Notes: generated by a model from the letters alone, not told the origin. Shown: positions 35,783 to 50,400, numbered from the stretch's first letter. The stretch: DNA of 64,000 nt from Sacculina carcini (GCA_916048095.2 OU696596.1:310001-374000); one strand, 5' to 3'. A program made the numbers and translations.

Positions 35783-38700
35783 ACCTAAGTGTTACCTAAG
35801 TGTTACCTAAGTGTTACCTAAGTATTACCTAAGTGTTACCTAAGTGTGCCCTAAGTGTTACCTAAGTGTGCCCTAACTGTTACCTAAGTGTGCCCTAACT
35901 GTTACCTAAGTGTGCCCTAAGTGTTACCTAAGTGTGCCCTAAGTGTTACCTAAGTGTACCCTTAGTGTTACCTAAGTGTTACCTAAGTGTTGCCTAAGTG
36001 TTAACTAAGTGTTACCTAAGTGTGCCCTAAGTGTTACCTAAGTGTGCCCTAAGTGTTACCTAAGTGTGCCCTAAGTGTTACCTAAGTGTGCCCTAAGTGT
36101 TACCTAAGTGTACCCTAAGTGTTACCTAAGTGTGGCCTAAGTGTTACCTAAGTGTGCCCCAAGTGTTACCTAAGTGTGCCCTAAGTGTTAACTAAGTGTT
36201 ACCTAAGTGTGCCCTAAGTGTTAGCTAAGTGTACCATGAGTGTTACCTAAGTGTTACCTAAGTGTTACCTAAGTGTTACCTAAGAGTTACCTAAGTGTTA
36301 CATATGTGTTACCTAAGTGTGCCCTAAGTGTTACCTAAGTGTGCGCTAAGTGTTACCTAAGTGTTACCTAAGTGTGCCCTAAGTGTTACCTAAGTGTGCC
36401 CTAAGTGTTACCTAAGTGTGCCCTAAGTGTTACCTAAGTGTGCCCTAAGTGTTACCCAAGTGTGCCCTAAGTGTTACCTAAGTGTGCCCTAAGTGTTACC
36501 TAAGTGTGCCCCAAGTGTTACCTAAGTGTGCCCTAAGTGTTAACTAAGTGTTACCTAAGTGTGCCCTAAGTGTTACCTAAGAGTGCCCTAACTGTTACCT
36601 AAGTGTGCCCTAACTGTTACCTAAGTGTGCCCTAAGTGTTACCTAAGTGTGCCCTAAGTGTTACCTAAGTGTTACCTAAGTGTGCCCTAAGTGTTACCCA
36701 AGTGTTAACTAAGTGTTACTTAAGTGTTACCCAAGTGTGCCCTAAGTGTTACCTAAGTGTGCCCTAAGTGTTACCTAAGTGTGCCCTAAGTGTTACCGAA
36801 GTGTACCCTAAGTGTTACCTAAGTGTTACCTAAGTGTTACCTAAGTGTTACCTAAGTGTTACCTAAGTGTGCCCTAAGTGTTACCTAAGTGTGCCCTAAG
36901 TGTGCCCTAAGTGTTACCTAAGTGTACCCTTAGTGTTACCCAAGTGTTACCTAAGTGTTACCTAAGTGTTACCTAAGTGTGCCTTAAGTGTTACCTAAGT
37001 GTGCCCTAAGTGTTACCTAAGTGTTACTTAAGTGTTACCCAAGTGTGCCCTAAGTGTTACCTAAGTGTGCCCTAAGTGTTACCTAAGTGTGCCCTAAGTG
37101 TTACCTAAGTGTACCCTAAGTGTTACCTAAGTGTGCCCTAAGTGTTACCTAAGTGTTACCTAAGTGTGCCCTAAGTGTTACCCAAGTGTTACCTAAGTGT
37201 TACCTAAGTGTTACCTAAGTGTTACCTAAGTATTACCTAAGTGTTACCTAAGTGTGCCCTAAGTGTTACCTAAGTGTGCCCTAACTGTTACCTAAGTGTG
37301 CCCTAACTGTTACCTAAGTGTGCCCTAAGTGTTACCTAAGTGTGCCCTAAGTGTTACCTAAGTGTACCCTTAGTGTTACCTAAGTGTTACCTAAGTGTTA
37401 ACTAAGTGTTACTTAAGTGTTACCCAAGTGTGCCCTAAGTGTTACCTAAGTGTGCCCTAAGTGTTACCTAAGTGTGCCCTAAGTGTTACCGAAGTGTACC
37501 CTAAGTGTTACCTAAGTGTTACCTAAGTGTTACCTAAGTGTTACCCAAGTGTTACCTAAGTGTGCCCTAAGTGTTACCTAAGTGTGCCCTAAGTGTGCCC
37601 TAAGTGTTACCTAAGTGTACCCTTAGTGTTACCCAAGTGTTACCTAAGTGTTACCTAAGTGTTACCTAAGTGTGCCTTAAGTGTTACCTAAGTGTGCCCT
37701 AAGTGTTACCTAAGTGTTACTTAAGTGTTACCCAAGTGTGCCCTAAGTGTTACCTAAGTGTGCCCTAAGTGTTACCTAAGTGTGCCCTAAGTGTTACCTA
37801 AGTGTACCCTAAGTGTTACCTAAGTGTTACCTAAGTGTTACCTAAGTGTTACCCAAGTGTTACCTAAGTGTGCCCTAAGTGTTACCTAAGTGTGCCCTAA
37901 GTGTGCCCTAAGTGTTACCTAAGTGTACCCTTAGTGTTACCCAAGTGTTACCTAAGTGTTACCTAAGTGTTACCTAAGTGTGCCCTAAGTGTGCCCTAAG
38001 TGTTACCTAAGTGTGCCCTAAGTGTTACCTAAGTGTGCCCTAAGTGTGCCCTAAGTGTTACCCAAGTGTGCCCTAAGTGTTACCTAAGTGTGCCCTAAGT
38101 GTGCCCTAAGTGTTACCTAAGTGTACCATAAGTGTTACCTAAGTGTTACCTAAGTGTTACCTAAGTGTTACCTAAGTGTTACCTAAGAGTTACCTAAGTG
38201 TTACATAAGTGTTACCTAAGTGTGCCCTAAGTGTGCCCTAAGTGTTACCTAAGTGTACCATAAGTGTTACCTAAGTGTTACCCAAGTGTTACCTAAGTGT
38301 GCCCTAAGTGTTACCTAAGTGTGCCCTAAGTGTGCCCTAAGTGTTACCTAAGTGTACCCTTAGTGTTACCCAAGTGTTACCTAAGTGTTAACTAAGTGTT
38401 ACCTAAGTGTGCCCTAAGTGTTACCTAAGTGTGCCCTAAGTGTTACCTAAGTGTGCCCTAAGTGTTACCCAAGTGTGCCCTAAGTGTTACCTAAGTGTGC
38501 CCTAAGTGTTACCTAAGTGTGCCCCAAGTGTTACCTAAGTGTGCCCTAAGTGTTACCTAAGTGTACCCTAAGTGTTACCTAAGTGTTACCTAAGTGTGCC
38601 CTAAGTGTTACCTAAGTGTGCCCTAAGTGTTACCTAAGTGTGCCCTAAGTGTTACCTAAGTGTGCCCTAAGTGTTACCTAAGTGTGCTTTAAGTGTTACC

Positions 38701-39479
38701 TAAGTGTGCCCTAAGTGTTACCTAAGTGTGCCCTAAGTGTTACCTAAGTGTACCCTAAGTGTTACCTAAGTGTGGCCTAAGTGTTACCTAAGTGTGCCCC
38801 AAGTGTTACCTAAGTGTGCCCTAAGTGTTAACTAAGTGTTACCTAAGTGTGCCCTAAGTGTTAGCTAAGTGTACCATGAGTGTTACCTAAGTGTTACCTA
38901 AGTGTTACCTAAGTGTTACCTAAGTGTTACCTAAGTGTTACATATGTGTTACCTAAGTGTGCCCTAAGTGTTACCTAAGTGTGCGCTAAGTGTTACCTAA
39001 GTGTTACCTAAGTGTGCCCTAAGTGTTACCTAAGTGTGCCCTAAGTGTTACCTAAGTGTGCCCTAAGTGTTACCTAAGTGTGCCCTAAGTGTTACCCAAG
39101 TGTGCCCTAAGTGTTACCTAAGTGTGCCCTAAGTGTTACCTAAGTGTGCCCCAAGTGTTACCTAAGTGTGCCCTAAGTGTTAACTAAGTGTTACCTAAGT
39201 GTGCCCTAAGTGTTACCTAAGTGTGCCCTAACTGTTACCTAAGTGTGCCCTAACTGTTACCTAAGTGTGCCCTAAGTGTTACCTAAGTGTGCCCTAAGTG
39301 TTACCTAAGTGTTACCTAAGTGTGCCCTAAGTGTTACCCAAGTGTTACCTAAGTGTTACCTAAGTGTTACCTAAGTGTTACCTAAGTATTACCTAAGTGT
39401 TACCTAAGTGTGCCCTAAGTGTTACCTAAGTGTGCCCTAAGTGTTACCCAAGTGTGCCCTAAGTGTTACCTAAGTGTGC

Positions 39480-42220
39480 CCTAAGTGTTACCTAAGTGTG
39501 CCCCAAGTGTTACCTAAGTGTGCCCTAAGTGTTAACTAAGTGTTACCTAAGTGTGCCCTAAGTGTTAGCTAAGTGTACCATGAGTGTTACCTAAGTGTTA
39601 CCTAAGTGTTACCTAAGTGTTACCTAAGAGTTACCTAAGTGTTACATATGTGTTACCTAAGTGTGCCCTAAGTGTTACCTAAGTGTGCGCTAAGTGTTAC
39701 CTAAGTGTTACCTAAGTGTGCCCTAAGTGTTACCTAAGTGTGCCCTAAGTGTTACCTAAGTGTGCCCTAAGTGTTACCTAAGTGTGCCCTAAGTGTTACC
39801 CAAGTGTGCCCTAAGTGTTACCTAAGTGTGCCCTAAGTGTTACCTAAGTGTGCCCCAAGTGTTACCTAAGTGTGCCCTAAGTGTTAACTAAGTGTTACCT
39901 AAGTGTGCCCTAAGTGTTACCTAAGTGTGCCCTAACTGTTACCTAAGTGTGCCCTAACTGTTACCTAAGTGTGCCCTAAGTGTTACCTAAGTGTGCCCTA
40001 AGTGTTACCTAAGTGTTACCTAAGTGTGCCCTAAGTGTTACCCAAGTGTTACCTAAGTGTTACCTAACTGTTACCTAAGTGTTACCTAAGTATTACCTAA
40101 GTGTTACCTAAGTGTGCCCTAAGTGTTACCTAAGTGTGCCCTAACTGTTACCTAAGTGTGCCCTAACTGTTACCTAAGTGTGCCCTAAGTGTTACCTAAG
40201 TGTGCCCTAAGTGTTACCTAAGTGTACCCTTAGTGTTACCTAAGTGTTACCTAAGTGTTAACTAAGTGTTACTTAAGTGTTACCCAAGTGTGCCCTAAGT
40301 GTTACCTAAGTGTGCCCTAAGTGTTACCTAAGTGTGCCCTAAGTGTTACCGAAGTGTACCCTAAGTGTTACCTAAGTGTTACCTAAGTGTACCCTAAGTG
40401 TTACCTAAGTGTGGCCTAAGTGTTACCTAAGTGTGCCCCAAGTGTTACCTAAGTGTGCCCTAAGTGTTAACTAAGTGTTACCTAAGTGTGCCCTAAGCGT
40501 TAGCTAAGTGTACCATGAGTGTTACCTAAGTGTTACCTAAGTGTTACCTAAGTGTTACCTAAGAGTTACCTAAGTGTTACATATGTGTTACCTAAGTGTG
40601 CCCTAAGTGTTACCTAAGTGTGCGCTAAGTGTTACCTAAGTGTTACCTAAGTGTGCCCTAAGTGTTACCTAAGTGTGCCCTAAGTGTTACCTAAGTGTGC
40701 CCTAAGTGTTACCTAAGTGTGCCCTAAGTGTTACCCAAGTGTGCCCTAAGTGTTACCTAAGTGTGCCCTAAGTGTTACCTAAGTGTGCCCCAAGTGTTAC
40801 CTAAGTGTGCCCTAAGTGTTAACTAAGTGTTACCTAAGTGTGCCCTAAGTGTTACCTAAGTGTGCCCTAACTGTTACCTAAGTGTGCCCTAACTGTTACC
40901 TAAGTGTGCCCTAAGTGTTACCTAAGTGTGCCCTAAGTGTTACCTAAGTGTTACCTAAGTGTGCCCTAAGTGTTACCCAAGTGTTACCTAAGTGTTACCT
41001 AAGTGTTACCTAAGTGTTACCTAAGTATTACCTAAGTGTTACCTAAGTGTGCCCTAAGTGTTACCTAAGTGTGCCCTAACTGTTACCTAAGTGTGCCCTA
41101 ACTGTTACCTAAGTGTGCCCTAAGTGTTACCTAAGTGTGCCCTAAGTGTTACCTAAGTGTACCCTTAGTGTTACCTAAGTGTTACCTAAGTGTTAACTAA
41201 GTGTTACTTAAGTGTTACCCAAGTGTGCCCTAAGTGTTACCTAAGTGTGCCCTAAGTGTTACCTAAGTGTGCCCTAAGTGTTACCGAAGTGTACCCTAAG
41301 TGTTACCTAAGTGTTACCTAAGTGTACCCTAAGTGTTACCTAAGTGTGGCCTAAGTGTTACCTAAGTGTGCCCCAAGTGTTACCTAAGTGTGCCCTAAGT
41401 GTTAACTAAGTGTTACCTAAGTGTGCCCTAAGCGTTAGCTAAGTGTACCATGAGTGTTACCTAAGTGTTACCTAAGTGTTACCTAAGTGTTACCTAAGAG
41501 TTACCTAAGTGTTACATATGTGTTACCTAAGTGTGCCCTAAGTGTTACCTAAGTGTGCGCTAAGTGTTACCTAAGTGTTACCTAAGTGTGCCCTAAGTGT
41601 TACCTAAGTGTGCCCTAAGTGTTACCTAAGTGTGCCCTAAGTGTTACCTAAGTGTGCCCTAAGTGTTACCCAAGTGTGCCCTAAGTGTTACCTAAGTGTG
41701 CCCTAAGTGTTACCTAAGTGTGCCCCAAGTGTTACCTAAGTGTGCCCTAAGTGTTAACTAAGTGTTACCTAAGTGTGCCCTAAGTGTTACCTAAGTGTGC
41801 CCTAACTGTTACCTAAGTGTGCCCTAACTGTTACCTAAGTGTGCCCTAAGTGTTACCTAAGTGTGCCCTAAGTGTTACCTAAGTGTTACCTAAGTGTGCC
41901 CTAAGTGTTACCCAAGTGTTACCTAAGTGTTACCTAAGTGTTACCTAAGTGTTACCTAAGTATTACCTAAGTGTTACCTAAGTGTGCCCTAAGTGTTACC
42001 TAAGTGTGCCCTAACTGTTACCTAAGTGTGCCCTAACTGTTACCTAAGTGTGCCCTAAGTGTTACCTAAGTGTGCCCTAAGTGTTACCTAAGTGTACCCT
42101 TAGTGTTACCTAAGTGTTACCTAAGTGTTAACTAAGTGTTACTTAAGTGTTACCCAAGTGTGCCCTAAGTGTTACCTAAGTGTGCCCTAAGTGTTACCTA
42201 AGTGTGCCCTAAGTGTTACC
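39480..42220. repeat. 935-bp higher-order repeat in tandem, about 2.9 copies
   Basis: Three consecutive copies of an 85-monomer block lie at about 39480-40414, 40415-41349 and 41350-42220, the last one truncated. CATATG falls at 39645, 40580 and 41515, and GTATTACC at 40088, 41023 and 41958, all spaced exactly 935 bp. Copies 2 and 3 share a private AAGCG variant (40495 and 41430) where copy 1 has AAGTG. They therefore derive from the most recent duplication. The match ends at 42220, where ACCGAAG would be expected and ACCTAAGTATT is found instead. Confidence 0.92.
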
Positions 42221-45200
42221 TAAGTATTACCTAAGTGTTACCTAAGTGTGCCCTAAGTGTTACCTAAGTGTGCCCTAACTGTTACCTAAGTGTGCCCTAA
42301 CTGTTACCTAAGTGTGCCCTAAGTGTTACCTAAGTGTGCCCTAAGTGTTACCTAAGTGTACCCTTAGTGTTACCTAAGTGTTACCTAAGTGTTAACTAAG
42401 TGTTACTTAAGTGTTACCCAAGTGTGCCCTAAGTGTTACCTAAGTGTGCCCTAAGTGTTACCTAAGTGTGCCCTAAGTGTTACCGAAGTGTACCCTAAGT
42501 GTTACCTAAGTGTTACCTAAGTGTTACCTAAGTGTTACCCAAGTGTTACCTAAGTGTGCCCTAAGTGTTACCTAAGTGTGCCCTAAGTGTGCCCTAAGTG
42601 TTACCTAAGTGTACCCTTAGTGTTACCCAAGTGTTACCTAAGTGTTACCTAAGTGTTACCTAAGTGTGCCTTAAGTGTTACCTAAGTGTGCCCTAAGTGT
42701 TACCTAAGTGTTACTTAAGTGTTACCCAAGTGTGCCCTAAGTGTTACCTAAGTGTGCCCTAAGTGTTACCTAAGTGTGCCCTAAGTGTTACCTAAGTGTA
42801 CCCTAAGTGTTACCTAAGTGTTACCTAAGTGTTACCTAAGTGTTACCCAAGTGTTACCTAAGTGTGCCCTAAGTGTTACCCAAGTGTTACCTAAGTGTGC
42901 CCTAAGTGTTACCTAAGTGTGCCCTAAGTGTGCCCTAAGTGTTACCTAAGTGTACCCTTAGTGTTACCCAAGTGTTACCTAAGTGTTACCTAAGTGTTAC
43001 CTAAGTGTGCCCTAAGTGTTACCTAAGTGTGCCCTAAGTGTTACCTAAGTGTGCCCTAAGTGTTACCCAAGTGTGCCCTAAGTGTTACCCAAGTGTGCCC
43101 TAAGTGTTACCTAAGTGTGCCCTAAGTGTTACCTAAGTGTACCATAAGTGTTACCTAAGTGTTACCTAAGTGTTACCTAAGTGTTACCTAAGTGTTACCT
43201 AAGAGTTACCTAAGTGTTACATAAGTGTTACCTAAGTGTGCCCTAAGTGTTACCTAAGTGTGCCCTAAGTGTTACCTAAGTGTGCCCTAAGTGTTAACTA
43301 AGTGTGCCCTAAGTGTTACCTAAGTGTGCCCTAAGTGTGCCCTAAGTGTTACCTAAGTGTACCATAAGTGTTACCTAAGTGTTACCTAAGTGTTACCTAA
43401 GTGTTACCTAAGTGTTACCTAAGTGTTACCTAAGTGTTACCCAAGTGTTACCTAAGTGTGCCCTAAGTGTTACCTAAGTGTGCCCTAACTGTTACCTAAG
43501 TGTACCCTAAGTGTTACCTAAGTGTTACCTAAGTGTACCCTAAGTGTTACCTAAGTGTGGCCTAAGTGTTACCTAAGTGTGCCCCAAGTGTTACCTAAGT
43601 GTGCCCTAAGTGTTACCTAAGTGTGCCCTAAGTGTTACCCAAGTGTGCCCTAAGTGTTACCCAAGTGTGCCCTAAGTGTTACCTAAGTGTGCCCTAAGTG
43701 TGCCCTAAGTGTTACCTAAGTGTACCATAAGTGTTACCTAAGTGTTACCTAAGTGTTACCTAAGTGTTACCTAAGTGTTACCTAAGAGTTACCTAAGTGT
43801 TACATAAGTGTTACCTAAGTGTGCCCTAAGTGTTACCTAAGTGTGCCCTAAGTGTTACCTAAGTGTGCCCTAAGTGTTACCTAAGTGTGCCCTAAGTGTT
43901 ACCTAAGTGTGCCCTAAGTGTTACCTAAGTGTGCCCTAAGTGTGCCCTAAGTGTTACCTAAGTGTACCATAAGTGTTACCTAAGTGTTACCTAAGTGTTA
44001 CCTAAGTGTTACCTAAGTGTTACCTAAGTGTTACCTAAGTGTTACCCAAGTGTTACCTAAGTGTGCCCTAAGTGTTACCTAAGTGTGCCCTAAGTGTGCC
44101 CTAAGTGTTACCTAAGTGTACCCTTAGTGTTACCCAAGTGTTACCTAAGTGTTAACTAAGTGTTACCTAAGTGTGCCCTAAGTGTTACCTAAGTGTGCCC
44201 TAAGTGTTACCTAAGTGTGCCCTAAGTGTTACCTAAGTGTGCCCTAACTGTTACCTAAGTGTGCCCTAACTGTTACCTAAGTGTGCCCTAAGTGTTACCT
44301 AAGTGTGCCCTAAGTGTTACCTAAGTGTACCCTTAGTGTTACCTAAGTGTTACCTAAGTGTTAACTAAGTCTTACTTAAGTGTTACCTAAGTGTTACCTA
44401 AGTGTTACCTAAGTGTGCCCTAAGTGTTACCTAAGTGTACCCTTAGTGTTACCTAAGTGTTACCTAAGTGTTAACTAAGTGTTACTTAAGTGTTACCTAA
44501 GTGTTACCTAAGTGTTACCTAAGTGTGCCCTAAGTGTTACCTAAGTGTGCCCTAAGTGTTACCTAAGTGTGCCCTAAGTGTTACCTAAGTGTTACTTAAG
44601 TGTTACCCAAGTGTGCCCTAAGTGTTACCTAAGTGTGCCCTAAGTGTTACCCAAGTGTGCCCTAAGTGTTACCTAAGTGTGCCCTAAGTGTTACCTAAGT
44701 GTGCCCTAAGTGTTACCTAAGTGTACCCTAAGTGTTACCTAAGTGTTACCTAAGTGTGCCTTAAGTGTTACCTAAGTGTTACCTAAGTGTTACCCAAGTG
44801 TTACCTAAGTGTGCCCTAAGTGTGCCCTAAGTGTTACCTAAGTGTGCCCTAAGTGTTACCTAAGTGTACCCTAAGTGTTACCTAAGTGTTACCTAAGTGT
44901 TACCTAAGTGTTACCCAAGTGTTACCTAAGTGTGCCCTAAGTGTTACCCAAGTGTTACCTAAGTGTGCCCTAAGTGTTACCTAAGTGTGCCCTAAGTGTG
45001 CCCTAAGTGTTACCTAAGTGTACCCTTAGTGTTACCCAAGTGTTACCTAAGTGTTACCTAAGTGTTACCTAAGTGTGCCCTAAGTGTTACCTAAGTGTGC
45101 CCTAAGTGTTACCTAAGTGTGCCCTAAGTGTTACCCAAGTGTGCCCTAAGTGTTACCCAAGTGTGCCCTAAGTGTTACCTAAGTGTGCCCTAAGTGTTAC

Positions 45201-47490
45201 CTAAGTGTACCATAAGTGTTACCTAAGTGTTACCTAAGTGTTACCTAAGTGTTACCTAAGTGTTACCTAAGAGTTACCTAAGTGTTACATAAGTGTTACC
45301 TAAGTGTGCCCTAAGTGTTACCTAAGTGTGCCCTAAGTGTTACCTAAGTGTGCCCTAAGTGTTAACTAAGTGTGCCCTAAGTGTTACCTAAGTGTGCCCT
45401 AAGTGTGCCCTAAGTGTTACCTAAGTGTACCATAAGTGTTACCTAAGTGTTACCTAAGTGTTACCTAAGTGTTACCTAAGTGTTACCTAAGTGTTACCTA
45501 AGTGTTACCCAAGTGTTACCTAAGTGTGCCCTAAGTGTTACCTAAGTGTGCCCTAAGTGTGCCCTAAGTGTGCCCTAAGTGTTACCTAAGTGTACCCTTA
45601 GTGTTACCCAAGTGTTACCTAAGTGTTAACTAAGTGTTACCTAAGTGTGCCCTAAGTGTTACCTAAGTGTGCCCTAAGTGTTACCTAAGTGTGCCCTAAG
45701 TGTTACCCAAGTGTGCCCTAAGTGTTACCTAAGTGTGCCCTAAGTGTTACCTAAGTGTGCCCCAAGTGTTACCTAAGTGTGCCCTAAGTGTTACCTAAGT
45801 GTACCCTAAGTGTTACCTAAGTGTTACCTAAGTGTGCCCTAAGTGTTACCCAAGTGTGCCCTAAGTGTTACCTAAGTGTGCCCCAAGTGTTACCTAAGTG
45901 TGCCCTAAGTGTTAACTAAGTGTTACCTAAGTGTGCCCTAAGTGTTACCTAAGTGTGCCCTAAGTGTTACCTAAGTGTTACCTAAGTGTTACCTAAGTGT
46001 CACCTAAGTGTGCCCTAAGTGTTACCCAAGTGTTACCTAAGTGTTACCTAAGTGTTACCTAAGTGTTACCTAAGTATTACCTAAGTGTTACCTAAGTGTG
46101 CCCTAAGTGTTACCTAAGTGTGCCCTAACTGTTACCTAAGTGTGCCCTAACTGTTACCTAAGTGTGCCCTAAGTGTTACCTAAGTGTGCCCTAAGTGTTA
46201 CCTAAGTGTACCCTTAGTGTTACCTAAGTGTTACCTAAGTGTTAACTAAGTGTTACTTAAGTGTTACCTAAGTGTTACCTAAGTGTTACCTAAGTGTGCC
46301 CTAAGTGTTACCTAAGTGTACCCTTAGTGTTACCTAAGTGTTACCTAAGTGTTAACTAAGTGTTACTTAAGTGTTACCTAAGTGTTACCTAAGTGTTACC
46401 TAAGTGTGCCCTAAGTGTTACCTAAGTGTGCCCTAAGTGTTACCTAAGTGTGCCCTAAGTGTTACCTAAGTGTTACCTAAGTGTTACCTAAGTGTTACCT
46501 AAGTGTGCCCTAAGTGTTACCTAAGTGTGCCCTAAGTGTTACCTAAGTGTGCCCTAAGTGTTACCTAAGTGTTACTTAAGTGTTACCCAAGTGTGCCCTA
46601 AGTGTTACCTAAGTGTGCCCTAAGTGTTACCTAAGTGTGCCCTAAGTGTTACCTAAGTGTACCCTAAGTGTTACCTAAGTGTTACCTAAGTGTTACCTAA
46701 GTGTTACCCAAGTGTTACCTAAGTGTGCCCTAAGTGTTACCTAAGTGTGCCCTAAGTGTGCCCTAAGTGTTACCTAAGTGTACCCTTAGTGTTACCCAAG
46801 TGTTACCTAAGTGTTACCTAAGTGTTACCTAAGTGTGCCCTAAGTGTTACCTAAGTGTGCCCTAAGTGTTACCTAAGTGTGCCCTAAGTGTTACCCAAGT
46901 GTGCCCTAAGTGTTACCCAAGTGTGCCCTAAGTGTTACCTAAGTGTGCCCTAAGTGTGCCCTAAGTGTTACCTAAGTGTACCATAAGTGTTACCTAAGTG
47001 TTACCTAAGTGTTACCTAAGTGTTACCTAAGTGTTACCTAAGAGTTACCTAAGTGTTACATAAGTGTTACCTAAGTGTGCCCTAAGTGTTACCTAAGTGT
47101 GCCCTAAGTGTTACCTAAGTGTGCCCTAAGTGTTACCTAAGTGTGCCCTAAGTGTTACCTAAGTGTGCCCTAAGTGTTACCTAAGTGTGCCCTAAGTGTG
47201 CCCTAAGTGTTACCTAAGTGTACCATAAGTGTTACCTAAGTGTTACCTAAGTGTTACCTAAGTGTTACCTAAGTGTTACCTAAGTGTTACCTAAGTGTTA
47301 CCCAAGTGTTACCTAAGTGTGCCCTAAGTGTTACCTAAGTGTGCCCTAAGTGTGCCCTAAGTGTTACCTAAGTGTACCCTTAGTGTTACCCAAGTGTTAC
47401 CTAAGTGTTAACTAAGTGTTACCTAAGTGTGCCCTAAGTGTTACCTAAGTGTGCCCTAAGTGTTACCTAAGTGTGCCCTAAGTGTTACCC

Positions 47491-50400
47491 AAGTGTGCCC
47501 TAAGTGTTACCTAAGTGTGCCCTAAGTGTTACCTAAGTGTGCCCCAAGTGTTACCTAAGTGTGCCCTAAGTGTTACCTAAGTGTACCCTAAGTGTTACCT
47601 AAGTGTTACCTAAGTGTGCCCTAAGTGTTACCCAAGTGTGCCCTAAGTGTTACCTAAGTGTGCCCCAAGTGTTACCTAAGTGTGCCCTAAGTGTTACCTA
47701 AGTGTTACCTAAGTGTGCCCTAAGTGTTACCTAAGTGTGCCCTAAGTGTTACCTAAGTGTTACCTAAGTGTTACCTAAGTGTTACCTAAGTGTCACCTAA
47801 GTGTGCCCTAAGTGTTACCCAAGTGTTACCTAAGTGTTACCTAAGTGTTACCTAAGTGTTACCTAAGTATTACCTAAGTGTTACCTAAGTGTGCCCTAAG
47901 TGTTACCTAAGTGTGCCCTAACTGTTACCTAAGTGTGCCCTAACTGTTACCTAAGTGTGCCCTAAGTGTTACCTAAGTGTGCCCTAAGTGTTACCTAAGT
48001 GTACCCTTAGTGTTACCTAAGTGTTACCTAAGTGTTAACTAAGTCTTACTTAAGTGTTACCTAAGTGTTACCTAAGTGTTACCTAAGTGTGCCCTAAGTG
48101 TTACCTAAGTGTACCCTTAGTGTTACCTAAGTGTTACCTAAGTGTTAACTAAGTGTTACTTAAGTGTTACCTAAGTGTTACCTAAGTGTTACCTAAGTGT
48201 GCCCTAAGTGTTACCTAAGTGTGCCCTAAGTGTTACCTAAGTGTGCCCTAAGTGTTACCTAAGTGTTACCTAAGTGTTACCTAAGTGTTACCTAAGTGTG
48301 CCCTAAGTGTTACCTAAGTGTGCCCTAAGTGTTACCTAAGTGTGCCCTAAGTGTTACCTAAGTGTGCCCTAATTGTTACCTAAGTGTGCCCTAAGTGTTA
48401 CCTAAGTGTGCCCTAAGTGTTACCTAAGTGTGCCCTAAGTGTTACCTAAGTGTGCTCTAAGTGTTACCTAAGTGTGCCCTAAGTGTTACCTAAGTGTGCC
48501 CTAAGTGTTACCTAAGTGTACCCTAAGTGTTACCTAAGTGTGGCCTAAGTGTTACCTAAGTGTGCCCCAAGTGTTACCTAAGTGTGCCCTAAGTGTTAAC
48601 TAAGTGTTACCTGAGTGTGCCCTAAGTGTTACCTAAGTGTTACCTAAGTGTTACCTAAGAGTTACCTAAGTGTTACATAAGTGTTACCTAAGTGTGCCCT
48701 AAGTGTTACCCAAGTGTTACCTAAGTGTTCCCTAAGTGTTATCTAAGTGTGCCCTAAGTGTTACCTAAGTGTGCCCTAAATGTTACCCAAGTGTGCCCTA
48801 AGTGTTACCTAAGTGTGCCCCAAGTGTTACCTAAGTGTGCCCTAAGTGTTACCTAAGTGTGCCCTAAGTGTTACCTAAGTGTTACCTAAGTGTGCCCTAA
48901 GTGTTACCCAAGTGTGCCCTAAGTGTTACCTAAGTGTGCCCCAAGTGTTACCTAAGTTTGCCCTAAGTGTTAACTAAGTGTTACCTAAGTGTGCCCTAAG
49001 TGTTACCTAAGTGTGCCCTAAGTGTTACCTAAGTGTTACCTAAGTGTTACCTAAGTGTTACCTAAGTGTGCCCTAAGTGTTACCCAAGTGTTACCTAAGT
49101 GTTACCTAAGTGTTACCTAAGTGTTACCTAAGTATTACCTAAGTGTTACCTAAGTGTGCCCTAAGTGTTACCTAAGTGTGCCCTAACTGTTACCTAAGTG
49201 TGCCCTAAGTGTTACCTAAGTGTGCCCTAAGTGTTACCTAAGTGTGCCCTAAGTGTTACCTAAGTGTACCCTTAGTGTTACCTAAGTGTTACCTAAGTGT
49301 TGCCTAAGTGTTAACTAAGTGTTACCTAAGTGTGCCCTAAGTGTTACCTAAGTGTGCCCTAAGTGTTACCTAAGTGTGCCCTAAGTGTTACCTAAGTGTG
49401 CCCTAAGTGTTACCTAAGTGTGCCCTAAGTGTTACCTAAGTGTGCTTTAAGTGTTACCTAAGTGTGCCCTAAGTGTTACCTAAGTGTGCCCTAAGTGTTA
49501 CCTAAGTGTACCCTAAGTGTTACCTAAGTGTGGCCTAAGTGTTACCTAAGTGTGCCCTAAGTGTTACCTAAGTGTGCCCTAAGTGTTAACTAAGTGTTAC
49601 CTAAGTGTGCCCTAAGTGTTAGCTAAGTGTACCATGAGTGTTACCTAAGTGTTACCTAAGTGTTACCTAAGTGTTACCTAAGAGTTACCTAAGTGTTACA
49701 TATGTGTTACCTAAGTGTGCCCTAAGTGTTACCTAAGTGTGCGCTAAGTGTTACCTAAGTGTTACCTAAGTGTGCCCTAAGTGTTACCTAAGTGTGCCCT
49801 AAGTGTTACCTAAGTGTGCCCTAAGTGTTACCTAAGTGTGCCCTAAGTGTTACCCAAGTGTGCCCTAAGTGTTACCTAAGTGTGCCCTAAGTGTTACCTA
49901 AGTGTGCCCCAAGTGTTACCTAAGTGTGCCCTAAGTGTTAACTAAGTGTTACCTAAGTGTGCCCTAAGTGTTACCTAAGTGTGCCCTAACTGTTACCTAA
50001 GTGTGCCCTAACTGTTACCTAAGTGTGCCCTAAGTGTTACCTAAGTGTGCCCTAAGTGTTACCTAAGTGTTACCTAAGTGTGCCCTAAGTGTTACCCAAG
50101 TGTTACCTAAGTGTTACCTAAGTGTTACCTAAGTGTTACCTAAGTATTACCTAAGTGTTACCTAAGTGTGCCCTAAGTGTTACCTAAGTGTGCCCTAACT
50201 GTTACCTAAGTGTGCCCTAAGTGTTACCTAAGTGTGCCCTAAGTGTTACCTAAGTGTGCCCTAAGTGTTACCTAAGTGTGCCCTAAGTGTGCCCTAAGTG
50301 TTACCTAAGTGTGCCCTAAGTGTTACCTAAGTGTGCCCTAAGTGTTACCTAAGTGTTACTTAAGTGTTACCCAAGTGTGCCCTAAGTGTTACCTAAGTGT

